From Dorea sp. D27 (GTDB lineage Bacteria; Bacillota; Clostridia; Lachnospirales; Lachnospiraceae): a stretch of DNA of 64,000 nucleotides. The notes beneath the pieces were generated by a model. It searched no databases and was not told the DNA's origin. It saw only the letters and a program-made list of their open reading frames with translations. Within the stretch, counting starts at the first letter, position 1. Every line of letters begins with the position of its first letter. Location of the stretch: positions 281,903 through 345,902 of the forward strand of contig NZ_KQ236744.1 in assembly GCF_001185345.1 (NCBI RefSeq), in the 5' to 3' direction. Made by a program: the position numbers and the translations under genes. Shown one piece after another: positions 47,114 through 55,329 of the stretch.

Positions 47114-49096
47114 TTATATGCGCCCAATGTCACGAGCCGCATAATATCCTTCTTTCGTGGCCTTTGCAATATTAGCCGGCATACTGCAGTCGCCGATAGA
47201 ATAAAATTCCGGTGCGCAGAAGCGAAGCTCTTCCACCTCATTCTCAAGTGATTTCTGACCAACTGCATAGATAACAGTATCAGCCTCCACAAACACCTTT
47301 CCGTCTGGTCCAGATGCAGCGACACCATCGTCTTTGATTTCAACTGCCTCCGTCTCGGTCATCAGGCGGATGCCATGAATATCGATTTGAGCAGTCACTG
47401 CCTCACCATGCAGCATATTTCCTGAGAAATTCGGGGCAGAGGCCATTTCAAGTATCGTTACTCTTCTTCCATTGAGCGCAAGATGGATGCCCAGCTCGCA
47501 TCCGACCAGGCCGCCTCCGAGAATCACGACCTTCTGCCCGGCTTTTGCCAGATCATAGTATACCTCCTCGGCACCTGCCACATTGGGCCTGTCATACCCT
47601 GGGAGGAAGGAAGGAATGACTGGACGTGCCCCCAGTGCGGCAATAATGGCATCCGGTGTGATTTCTTCGGCAAGCTCCTTTGTAGCCGCTGTATTCAGCC
47701 GGACCTCGATACCGGGGTGTTCCATCACCCTCCTTGCCTGGGCGGCCAGATAGAGGTCCAGGTTTTTCTTAAATGACACCTTTTCCTCGCAAAGGAGCGC
47801 ACCTCCAAGCCTGCCCGTTTTTTCGACTAGTATTACTTCGTGTCGTCTCTTTGCTGCTTCCAGCGCCGCCTGCATTCCGCCGATGCCGCCGCCTGCCACC
47901 AGTACCTTTTTCCTGTCATATCCGGTGGTGTCAAATTTATTCTCAAGCTCCCGTCCGATGACCGGATTGATGGCACAGCAGAACTGCCTTGTATCTAACA
48001 GGCCGGAAAAGCACTGATAGCACCTGAGACACCTGTTGATATCTTCATCTTTTCCCTGGCGGGCTTTTAACGGGAAGTCCGGGTCTGCGATCAATCCACG
48101 TGCCATGGCAATCGCATCCACCGCTCCTTCTGCAAGCGTGTCCTCCATCATCTGCGGGTCTGAGAAAGCCCCTACAGCCACGACCGGTGTTTTGACATGC
48201 TTTTTTACTTCTTTTGCGTATTTCAGATTGCATGCATCCTCCAGGAACATGGAAGGATGAACGACCACGAAGGATTCTTCCACTTCGTGATTTCCAACGG
48301 AACAATGGATGAAATCCACATGCCCGTCAATCATCTTAGCCATTTCAATTCCGTCTTCCGGTGTGTAGCCACCCGGATTACATACATCCGCCGCGCTAAA
48401 GCGGAAGTCGATAAGGAAATTCCTCCCGCATACTTCCCGGATTCTGTCACAGACAGCAATCGGCATACGCATACGGTTCTCGAGGCTTCCGCCCCACTTA
48501 TCGGTACGAGTGTTGATTACGGGTGACATCATCTGATTCAGGAGCCATCCATGTCCGCCGTGCACGAGCACCATTCCGAATCCTGCCTGCTTGCAGCGAA
48601 GCGCTGCCTGTGCAAACTTCTCTATAGTGTCCAAGATCACTTCCTCCGGCATCTCAGGAATCAGGACTCCGTGAAGCCTTGCCCCGGCTTTTGTTCCCTC
48701 ACCCATGCGCTCAACCGGCGCATATATCTGATTGCCATTTACGTAAGACTCTGACGCATACATCCCTGCATGCTGCAGCTCCATAGAAGCCACTGCACCA
48801 TGTTTGTTGACTGCATCTGCAAGAAGTGACAATCCCCCGATACAATCATCTGTATCCAGGTGGATTCCCTTTGGTATGTCTATACCATGAACCGTATCTA
48901 CATACCCTTCCCCTATTGTAACGACCGCTGCCCCTCCACGGGCTTTTTCTTCATAGAAAGCGGCTGCCGCCTGTGTCGGCAGGCTTTCTGCGTCCAGATG
49001 AAGAAAGCCCTGCGGCGCACTGATGATTCTGTTGCGAAGCGTGACATCTCCTACCTTCAGCGGCTTGAACAAATTCGGATATTTCATCTTATACAT
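47114..49096 (-). CDS. NADH:flavin oxidoreductase, old yellow enzyme/BaiH-like, first gene of the operon
   Basis: This 660-residue enzyme has the same three-part build as its neighbour: FMN barrel (1-about 350), iron-sulfur segment with Cys356, Cys359, Cys362 and Cys373/374, and FAD/NAD domain with GGGIGG (402-407) and GGGLVG. The two are clearly paralogues but strongly diverged. The substrate motif is HGGHGW at 179-184, so Trp184 stands at the usual proton-donor Tyr place. It starts behind GGAAAGGAGAAG, facing a divergent LysR gene 126 bp away, and leads the operon oxidoreductase-MFS-oxidoreductase-MFS. The product is likely a reductase of an enone, enoate or similar dietary or host compound. 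The substrate is not known. Confidence 0.88.
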   Translation of the reverse strand: MYKMKYPNLFKPLKVGDVTLRNRIISAPQGFLHLDAESLPTQAAAAFYEEKARGGAAVVTIGEGYVDTVHGIDIPKGIHLDTDDCIGGLSLLADAVNKHGAVASMELQHAGMYASESYVNGNQIYAPVERMGEGTKAGARLHGVLIPEMPEEVILDTIEKFAQAALRCKQAGFGMVLVHGGHGWLLNQMMSPVINTRTDKWGGSLENRMRMPIAVCDRIREVCGRNFLIDFRFSAADVCNPGGYTPEDGIEMAKMIDGHVDFIHCSVGNHEVEESFVVVHPSMFLEDACNLKYAKEVKKHVKTPVVAVGAFSDPQMMEDTLAEGAVDAIAMARGLIADPDFPLKARQGKDEDINRCLRCYQCFSGLLDTRQFCCAINPVIGRELENKFDTTGYDRKKVLVAGGGIGGMQAALEAAKRRHEVILVEKTGRLGGALLCEEKVSFKKNLDLYLAAQARRVMEHPGIEVRLNTAATKELAEEITPDAIIAALGARPVIPSFLPGYDRPNVAGAEEVYYDLAKAGQKVVILGGGLVGCELGIHLALNGRRVTILEMASAPNFSGNMLHGEAVTAQIDIHGIRLMTETEAVEIKDDGVAASGPDGKVFVEADTVIYAVGQKSLENEVEELRFCAPEFYSIGDCSMPANIAKATKEGYYAARDIGRI

Positions 49097-49182
49097 ATGT
49101 GCTTCTCCTTTCCTTTTCTCGTGTTCTATGATAAAATTTTATCAGGAATGTTAACAAAGTGACACGAGCAATATATTGTATT

Positions 49183-49203
49183 TCCACAACCATCGGTTGT
49201 GGA
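49183..49203. promoter_or_regulatory. Perfect palindrome, likely LysR operator
   Basis: TCCACAACC-ATC-GGTTGTGGA is a perfect 9-bp inverted repeat in the divergent gap between the oxidoreductase operon and the LysR gene, 19 bp before the LysR start. LysR regulators typically bind T-N11-A palindromes in such gaps and repress themselves while activating the divergent genes. Assignment to this LysR is inferred. Confidence 0.65.
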
Positions 49204-49222
49204 TTGCCATGAAAGGATTCTT

Positions 49223-50101
49223 ATGGACATCCAGGATTTGAACTGTTTTGTTACGGTATGTAAGTACAAGAACTTTACAAGGGCAGGAAAGGAACTGCAC
49301 TTTTCCCAGCAGGCTGTCAGCAAGATTATCAAGCATCTGGAAGCTTCTCTTGGCGTGCCGTTATTCATAAGGGGACATTCCAAGCTGCGGCTTACGGAAT
49401 ACGGGACATATCTCTATCCGATGGCAAAGAATCTCTGTGATGAATTCCAGGTGTTGAACAACAACATGAGTGCCTTTATCGCAAGGGATAACGGGAAGCT
49501 CAGAATCGCGATTCCCCGTGGTATGACATGGGAGCTGATAGGAGAACAGCTGCAGAGCTTTTACAATCATCATACCGATGCCCAGCTTTTGATTACCCAG
49601 ACGGATGATTTAGGTGTTGAGAATGCATTGCTGGACGGAAGTGCGGATATCGGGTTCTGCATTGCACCCATATCGTTAGAATCCTTTGTCATTCATAAGA
49701 CTTGCCGCGCAGACACATACTATATGATCAGTACGCTGAATCCGCTGTCAGAAAAGGATACCCTCTCCATCCGAGATATGCGCAAAGAAAAATTCATAGG
49801 ATTTGGCGCCCAGAACAAGGGGCATGATACATTAAAGCATTATTGTGAGGCGGAGGGCTTTGAGCCTGTTCTGTATGCAGAAGTAGAGGACATGAATATT
49901 CTGTATCAGATGGTCCGGGAGAACCGGGGTATAGGATTCTATGTCGGATATCCTGAAAAGGCTTCCCCCATAGATGGGATAAAGCTCGTACGTGACACAA
50001 GCGCCGGCTGGTATTGGGAAATCATACTGGCCACAGGCAGGCACCACGAGCTGCGCCCGGTTGATAAGGCTTTTATCAAGGAATTTCATGATTGGATGTG
50101 A
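49223..50101 (+). CDS. LysR-family transcriptional regulator of the flavin reductase operon
   Basis: This 292-residue protein has a winged HTH (1-60: MDIQDLNCFVTVCKYKNFTRA, HFSQQAVSKIIKHLE) and a periplasmic-binding-like effector domain (about 88-292). The start at 49223 is preferred to a frame eight codons longer because AAAGGA lies before it. It is divergent from the oxidoreductase operon with a palindrome between them, so the operon is its probable target and its effector may be the operon's substrate. It converges on an M24 peptidase gene, with a hairpin between. Confidence 0.93.
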   Translation: MDIQDLNCFVTVCKYKNFTRAGKELHFSQQAVSKIIKHLEASLGVPLFIRGHSKLRLTEYGTYLYPMAKNLCDEFQVLNNNMSAFIARDNGKLRIAIPRGMTWELIGEQLQSFYNHHTDAQLLITQTDDLGVENALLDGSADIGFCIAPISLESFVIHKTCRADTYYMISTLNPLSEKDTLSIRDMRKEKFIGFGAQNKGHDTLKHYCEAEGFEPVLYAEVEDMNILYQMVRENRGIGFYVGYPEKASPIDGIKLVRDTSAGWYWEIILATGRHHELRPVDKAFIKEFHDWM

Positions 50102-50109
50102 CAGATGAA

Positions 50110-50140
50110 GGGGCAGAGCCGTAGAATACGGTTCTGCCCC
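50110..50140. terminator. Hairpin between LysR and M24 genes
   Basis: GGGGCAGAGCCGTA and TACGGTTCTGCCCC pair with one G-U around GAA. The genes converge on it. The T-run is poor on both strands. Confidence 0.6.
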
Positions 50141-50158
50141 CTGCTTCGGCTGTTACGT

Positions 50159-51244
50159 TCAGTCGTTTCCAACAATCTGCAGCTCTTTCGGGTATTTCGT
50201 CAACACTTCACATCCGTCTTCCGTTACGATGACGAGATCTTCGATTCTGACACCGACGTCGTCTTTCAGATAGATGCCCGGCTCGATGGAAAAACACATG
50301 CCCGGCTGTGCAATGAGGTCGCAGGATGCGCTTGCCTCCGGCGGCTCATGCACCGTCATGCCGACGCCATGACCGGTACGGGTGAGGAAGTAGTCTCCGT
50401 AACCGGCATCGGTGATGACCTTGCGGGCAACGGCATCAATGTCGCACATTTTAACTCCGGGTTTTACAAAATCAATAGCAGCCTGCTGCGCTTCTTTTAC
50501 GATTTCGTATACTTTCCTATGCTCATCACTGACACGCTTGTAGAATACGGTGCGGGTCATGTCACACCAGTAATTATCGACGGGCGCCCAGAGATCGAAC
50601 AGCACGGCATCGCCCTCTTTTAGCTTTTCCCCTGCCACGGCCCCATGGTGCGGCTCTGCCGCATTCTTGCCGTAACACACATACTGGAGCTGTATATCTC
50701 TGGCCGCGCCATGCGCTTCAAAAAATTCTTCGATCATATCAGAGAGCTGCTTCTCATCCAGGGATGGGTCGATGTGATCAATGGCATATCCAACGGCCAG
50801 ATCATTGACTCGTGAAGCTTTGCGTAATAGCTCCCGTTCTTCTTCATCCTTCTGGCTTTTACATAAGTCTACGCAATCCGAGCCAAGCACCGGAATAAGG
50901 TCATCCCGTTCCTGCAGGACGGATATCGTATGCTTGGAAGGCCAGTTCTTATCAAAGCCGACTTTGCCCGGCTGAAGCTCTGCCGCAATCAGTGCATATG
51001 GATTTTCGCCATCTGCGTAATAGTGCATTACCATGCCGTCAATTGGATCAAAGCAGAAGAGATTATTCATAAATGCATGTACTTCTCCACTGTCCTTAAT
51101 CAATATGGCGCCGCAGCGTTCCATTGGATTGACGATCCGCTTCGTCAGATAAAAAATAGACGGGTCGTCTGTGACGAGAATCTGGCTCAGGCCGGATGCC
51201 TTCATATTCTCTACAACTCTTGCAAATCTTTGCTTGTTCATCAT
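50159..51244 (-). CDS. M24-family metallopeptidase (Xaa-Pro peptidase/creatinase fold)
   Basis: This 361-residue protein has an N-terminal creatinase-like domain (1-135) and a pita-bread catalytic domain. The five metal ligands are complete: Asp217, Asp228 (VDNYWCDMTRT), His292 (TGHGVGM), Glu321 (SIEPGIY) and Glu335 (GVRIEDL). The usual reaction is removal of an N-terminal residue before proline, or cleavage of a dipeptide. Creatinase shares the fold but not the metal site. The start has AAAAGGAGCAG upstream. It closes a three-gene run with an MFS carrier and an amidohydrolase. Confidence 0.88.
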   Translation of the reverse strand: MMNKQRFARVVENMKASGLSQILVTDDPSIFYLTKRIVNPMERCGAILIKDSGEVHAFMNNLFCFDPIDGMVMHYYADGENPYALIAAELQPGKVGFDKNWPSKHTISVLQERDDLIPVLGSDCVDLCKSQKDEEERELLRKASRVNDLAVGYAIDHIDPSLDEKQLSDMIEEFFEAHGAARDIQLQYVCYGKNAAEPHHGAVAGEKLKEGDAVLFDLWAPVDNYWCDMTRTVFYKRVSDEHRKVYEIVKEAQQAAIDFVKPGVKMCDIDAVARKVITDAGYGDYFLTRTGHGVGMTVHEPPEASASCDLIAQPGMCFSIEPGIYLKDDVGVRIEDLVIVTEDGCEVLTKYPKELQIVGND

Positions 51245-51308
51245 AACTTCTGCTCCTTTTCATAATAAGATATGTACCGATGCAGTAACCGATATGCCGG
51301 CTCCGACA

Positions 51309-52619
51309 TTAGCCTGCTTCTGCTTCTGCAGCGGCGCTTCCCCCTGCCTTTCTCAGCTTGGCAAGCTCCGCACGTCGTTCCTTGGTAAAATGTCTGTATC
51401 CCATGCATGCAAGAAAACCTATCGCGATGAGGATGAGGAATCCTGTAAACATGACACGATAACCTGAAATACCGTCAAAGGTAGACAGGCACCAGCCGTT
51501 GAATAAAGGCATGATGCTTTCGGCGCCGTATCCTAACGGCGTGATGATGAATGTGGCAGCCCCCATCGTTTCTATCGGATAATTACCTTCTTCCATTATA
51601 GCATAATGTAACGCCTGTGCAGAATACATAAACATACAGAGGATTGCGATACTGATGATGAGCATCCACATGAATTTCATAGACTTCGGCGTGACGAGCA
51701 GTCCTGCCACCCCAAGCGCCATGAGGACCAGGTCGGCCAGCATCATGGAAGAAAGCCCTTTGCGGTCTGCAATCTGTCCGCCGATCCAGCACCCTGCGAA
51801 CCGGAATCCGTTTGCCGCATATCCCATAATACCCGCCAGTGCCGCGGACATTCCGAAGGCTGCCGTACAGTAAGGCACGACATAGGTGTAGCTGATGATA
51901 ACTCCGTACGTAGTGAACATGATGATGACCAGCATCCATGTTGTCGGCATCTTAAGTGCCTTGAGAACTTCACGGGCAAAATTGGTGTCTTTTTCTTTGG
52001 CGGTCTTTGTGAAATCCGGCAGTCTGTTTCTCAAGGCAAAATAACAGATGACGCCTACTATGATAGCCTCGAGTGCGTAGAAGACGATCAGGCCGGTCAT
52101 GCCCCGTGTGTCGCCGACAACTCTGCACAAGGCAGTAAATGCAGCCATGATGAGTAAGCCTGACCCGAAATTCAAGATTCCCCGCCCCATGTCGAACAGT
52201 GCATAGCCTCTGGCCTGCTCCTCGGATCTGCTCAGTGTCCGCAGAACCTTCATAAGCGGATTCCAGAATGTCAGAATCGTGGTGATTCCCCATATGGCAT
52301 AGATAGCGACATGGACTGGATATGCCGGTTTTGTAAGCAGAATCAACCCTGACGCGCCGGTCACGACGAGAGAACCGGGGACTACGATCTTAAGCGGAGC
52401 CCGGTCGGCCACCCATCCTCCAAGGCAGTATCCTACGATTGCCAGAGCGCCGTATACGCTGCCAAGAGCGCCCATCTGCAGATCGTTGATTCCAAAATAT
52501 GCTAAATATGCATCATAGTAATAGTAGCGGAAATAAGGCAGAAGATAGGCAGTCATACCTGCCAGTGCTATCAATAAAATAATAGGTCTGTTCTTTTTAT
52601 ATCCAACGTTGTTATCCAT
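51309..52619 (-). CDS. MFS transporter in the amidohydrolase/M24 cluster
   Basis: This 436-residue carrier has 12 helices. It opens NRPIILLIALAGMTAYLLPYFRYYYYDAYLAYFGI and has the helix 2-3 motif GGWVADRAPLKIVVPG, resembling sugar-phosphate/organic-anion type MFS proteins. It lies between amidohydrolase and M24 genes on the same strand, with short gaps, so it probably imports their substrate. The RBS is AGGAGAAAAC. Confidence 0.87.
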   Translation of the reverse strand: MDNNVGYKKNRPIILLIALAGMTAYLLPYFRYYYYDAYLAYFGINDLQMGALGSVYGALAIVGYCLGGWVADRAPLKIVVPGSLVVTGASGLILLTKPAYPVHVAIYAIWGITTILTFWNPLMKVLRTLSRSEEQARGYALFDMGRGILNFGSGLLIMAAFTALCRVVGDTRGMTGLIVFYALEAIIVGVICYFALRNRLPDFTKTAKEKDTNFAREVLKALKMPTTWMLVIIMFTTYGVIISYTYVVPYCTAAFGMSAALAGIMGYAANGFRFAGCWIGGQIADRKGLSSMMLADLVLMALGVAGLLVTPKSMKFMWMLIISIAILCMFMYSAQALHYAIMEEGNYPIETMGAATFIITPLGYGAESIMPLFNGWCLSTFDGISGYRVMFTGFLILIAIGFLACMGYRHFTKERRAELAKLRKAGGSAAAEAEAG

Positions 52620-52663
52620 ATGTTTTCTCCTTCATATCGGTTACATTCCCTATAATCCTTCTG

Positions 52664-53935
52664 TTACCTCGTGTACTCGTCGACAACGATATGTGCGGTG
52701 GGATAGACGCGGCCGCCTTTCATTACAAAGTCGCACTCGCTCAATGCGTCACAGTCGTCTAACAGGTCTCTGTGCCATCCGGCAATATCTGCCAGCTTCC
52801 CCGGTTCAATCGTTCCGATCAGGCGGTCCATTTTCAAAATCCCTGCATTTACGCTTGTGGCGGCCTTTAACGTTCTGAATGCTCCCATTCCCGACCGCAT
52901 CCAGCTTCTGTATTCGTACCAGCTCTCGTATGGCTGATGGACCGCACAGAAATCAGATCCAAAACCGAGCCGGATCTTACTGTCGCGAATGATCTGCCTG
53001 CTCTCTTTCAGCCGTGGTGCGAATTTTCTCAATTTCATCTGGCTGTCTTCCGTATTCTTGTCGACGAGATTATCATTTCCTTCGATTACATCCTGGAATG
53101 GTGAAAATGTTGGTACGAGATATGTATCCTGCTTTTCAAACATTTTGGCGGTCTCTTCGTCAATGAGCGCTCCGTGCTCCATGCCGTCGATTCCGAATCC
53201 CAGCAGCTTTTTCATCATCCGCGGAGGATACACATGCGCCGTGACCGGCTTCCCCAGATCATGTGCGGTCTGGATGATGATTTGTAATTCCTCGTCGTCC
53301 AGATAGCTGATTTCAGGGCCTCCGTCCGGGCTCAGGAAACTGCCTGACAAGAAGATCTTGATAAAATCAGTGCCGTACTTTACTTCCCTGCGTACCTGAT
53401 TCCGGAAGAAATCCCTGCCGCTTCCGATTGTCTTTATCTGCATATAATCCGAAAGCGGTTCATTGGTGCATGCATACATGCTCATATCCCCCGGCATGCC
53501 CGGCCCTCCCAGCATATGTGCGCCGACATTCATCCTGGCCGCGGGGAACAAGCCTCTGTCGATTACATTTCTGGCGTCTACGATGCCGTAGCCTGCCGGT
53601 CCCATCCCGTTACATCTGATTGTGGTAAAGCCCCTCTCCAGACAGCGCTCTGCCGTATGCAGGAATGCAAGCGTGCTATATCCTTCAGACTGAAAAAGGA
53701 TATTGTCTGTCTCCTGCCATCGCATCAGATTGCCATGCACATGTGCATCAATCATTCCCGGCGTAACTGTGAGATGCTTTAAATCAATAATGTCCGCATC
53801 CTTCGGTCTGGAAAGGTTTTTGCCTACAGCCGTAATCTGACAGCCTTCCACCAGAATTTCCATATCCGGCATCAGTTCTTCATGGATACCATCAAAAAGC
53901 TTCCCGCAAAAAATCATGTGTGATTTTTTCATCAT
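52664..53935 (-). CDS. Metal-dependent amidohydrolase (imidazolonepropionase/Xaa-Pro dipeptidase-like)
   Basis: This 423-residue TIM-barrel hydrolase has metal ligands His65 and His67 (DAHVH), a likely carboxylated Lys193 (FIKIFLSG), His234 (TAHVYPP), His254 (GMEHGA) and Asp328 (GFGSDF). This set matches the binuclear amidohydrolases that cleave dipeptides such as Xaa-Pro or related cyclic amides. The frame starts with two Met codons; with GGAGGTGAT upstream the second (53932) is better spaced. A promoter lies 27-54 bp upstream. Together with the carrier and the M24 enzyme, it suggests breakdown of an imported peptide-like or amide compound. Confidence 0.88.
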   Translation of the reverse strand: MMKKSHMIFCGKLFDGIHEELMPDMEILVEGCQITAVGKNLSRPKDADIIDLKHLTVTPGMIDAHVHGNLMRWQETDNILFQSEGYSTLAFLHTAERCLERGFTTIRCNGMGPAGYGIVDARNVIDRGLFPAARMNVGAHMLGGPGMPGDMSMYACTNEPLSDYMQIKTIGSGRDFFRNQVRREVKYGTDFIKIFLSGSFLSPDGGPEISYLDDEELQIIIQTAHDLGKPVTAHVYPPRMMKKLLGFGIDGMEHGALIDEETAKMFEKQDTYLVPTFSPFQDVIEGNDNLVDKNTEDSQMKLRKFAPRLKESRQIIRDSKIRLGFGSDFCAVHQPYESWYEYRSWMRSGMGAFRTLKAATSVNAGILKMDRLIGTIEPGKLADIAGWHRDLLDDCDALSECDFVMKGGRVYPTAHIVVDEYTR

Positions 53936-53961
53936 ATCACCTCCGTATTGAGTTTGATAAT

Positions 53962-53989
53962 ATTATAACATAAATAAAATAATTGTAAA
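53962..53989 (-). promoter_or_regulatory. Promoter of the amidohydrolase operon
   Basis: On the minus strand TTTACA (53984-53989) and TATAAT (53962-53967) have a 16-bp spacer, about 27 bp from the start codon. The rest of the gap to 54131 is very A+T-rich with short palindromes (AATC...GATT at 54074-54094) and no gene. Confidence 0.65.
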
Positions 53990-54131
53990 TAAATTTTTAT
54001 AAATATGAAATTATATTCTATAATTTTATAACATAAACAATATTTTATTAGAATACATATTTTTTTAACAATCAATCTTTTTTTAAAGATTGGTGCTGAA
54101 ATTCTGCCTGAATGATGGATGAGAATTAGAG

Positions 54132-54172
54132 CTTGTATTCGGTGGACATGTATTGTAGTATAGCTTTATAAA
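54132..54172 (+). repeat. 41-bp direct repeat, left copy, flanking the Fic gene
   Basis: A 41-bp sequence beginning CTTGTATTCGGTGGACATGT is repeated exactly at 55330-55370. It contains promoter-like elements (TTGTAT-17-TAGTAT or TGGACA-17-TTATAA). It ends 21 bp before the Fic ATG. Confidence 0.9.
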
Positions 54173-54193
54173 TTGTAAAATGAGGTAGTGGAT

Positions 54194-55321
54194 ATGAAAA
54201 AGGACCCATTTAAGGAATACATGAAAGAGTCTGAGCCAGATAAAGCCAGCAAAGGATATGCTTGGAGTACGGCAATCGGACTTCAGGCAGTAGACGGACT
54301 CAAACCATCTAAATACTTGATTGATACCGCCATTCAGAATATTGAGGGTATAATTACACTAAAGGAAGCTCAGAACCTTATTTACAGCTACTACGATGAA
54401 AGACCGGAGCATTCACCGGATGATAATCGTACAGAAGAAGCCGATAAAGTATCCTTACGCATTGCGGAGATACTTTCTGAAACTGCATTTTCATTTTCAC
54501 CGAACGAATATATAGCCATTCATCGCAAGCTGTTTCAGGGCATATACAAACACGCCGGTGAGATAAGAGATTATAATATCACGAAGAAAGAATGGGTCTT
54601 GGACGGAGCAACCGTTATATATGGTAGTGCTTCTGAACTGAGAGCCACACTTGAATATGATTTTTTACAGGAAAAGGACTTTAGCTATAAAGGACTTTCG
54701 CTGAACGAGATCATTCACCATCTTACAGTGTTTGTTTCAAGACTGTGGCAAATCCATATCTTTGGAGAGGGCAACACAAGAACAACAGCGGTATTCTTTA
54801 TTAAGTATCTGAGAACGCTTGGTTTTTCAGCTACGAATGATATTTTTGCGGAGAATGCGTGGTATTTTAGAAATGCGCTTGTGCGTGCGAACTACTCAAA
54901 TTTACAAAAAGGCATTTACGAAACGACGGAATATCTTGAAATGTTCCTTAGAAATCTACTTTTGAACGAGAAAAATGAACTTCACAATCGCAATCTGCAT
55001 ATATGTAAGCTTGAGGAAACTAGAAAGGTAGACATTGGAGAACAAAAAGTAGACATTCAAGAACAAAAAGTAGATATTGAGAGGATGTTCTCAGAAAAAG
55101 CACAGAACTTCTCCGCTAAGACTGTCGTTCATATTCATAGACTTCTCGAAGAGTATGGCTATGATGAGATCTTTGGAAGAAGTGCTGTTGCTGAGCTGCT
55201 TGAACTGAAAGACTCAAGTGCTTCGAAGTTAATATCAAAACTTGTGCAGGCAGATATTATCGAACCTGTATCTGGTCACGGAAAGGGAAAGTATAAATTC
55301 AAAAGTATCTATATCCGGTAG
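54194..55321 (+). CDS. Fic-family protein (AMP-transferase type)
   Basis: This is a 375-residue protein. The Fic core spans about 100-240, with the active-site loop HIFGEGNTR at 188-196, which differs from the usual HPFGEGN(G/T)R by Pro to Ile. Fic enzymes transfer AMP or other nucleotide parts to target proteins and often work as toxins or phage-defence factors. Residues around 278-296 hold three tandem KVDI(G/Q)EQ units, and the C-terminus (about 300-375) is a winged helix (RSAVAELLELKDSSASKLISKL). The gene is A+T-rich against its neighbours and is bracketed by 41-bp direct repeats, both signs of transfer. The start is ATG 54194 with GAGGT 7 nt upstream. No separate antitoxin is seen. Confidence 0.88.
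   Translation: MKKDPFKEYMKESEPDKASKGYAWSTAIGLQAVDGLKPSKYLIDTAIQNIEGIITLKEAQNLIYSYYDERPEHSPDDNRTEEADKVSLRIAEILSETAFSFSPNEYIAIHRKLFQGIYKHAGEIRDYNITKKEWVLDGATVIYGSASELRATLEYDFLQEKDFSYKGLSLNEIIHHLTVFVSRLWQIHIFGEGNTRTTAVFFIKYLRTLGFSATNDIFAENAWYFRNALVRANYSNLQKGIYETTEYLEMFLRNLLLNEKNELHNRNLHICKLEETRKVDIGEQKVDIQEQKVDIERMFSEKAQNFSAKTVVHIHRLLEEYGYDEIFGRSAVAELLELKDSSASKLISKLVQADIIEPVSGHGKGKYKFKSIYIR
55027..55082 (+). repeat. In-gene tandem repeat of KVDI(G/Q)EQ
   Basis: Three near-identical 24-bp units (GTAGACATTGGAGAACAAAA type) code for KVDIGEQ, KVDIQEQ and KVDIER. They form a heptad-like linker before the winged helix. Such repeats are prone to length change by slippage. Confidence 0.7.
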
Positions 55322-55329
55322 AAAAGGAA

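Noticed and set aside
47089..47343. N-terminal extension of the MFS gene at 45916-47088
   Set aside because: It overlaps the coding sequence of the upstream oxidoreductase in another frame and lacks a start site. AGGAGG fits ATG 47088.
42640..49096. A complete bai bile-acid operon
   Set aside because: Only BaiCD/BaiH-like oxidoreductases and carriers are present. No CoA ligase, CoA transferase, 7-alpha-dehydratase or hydroxysteroid dehydrogenase is seen in the window.
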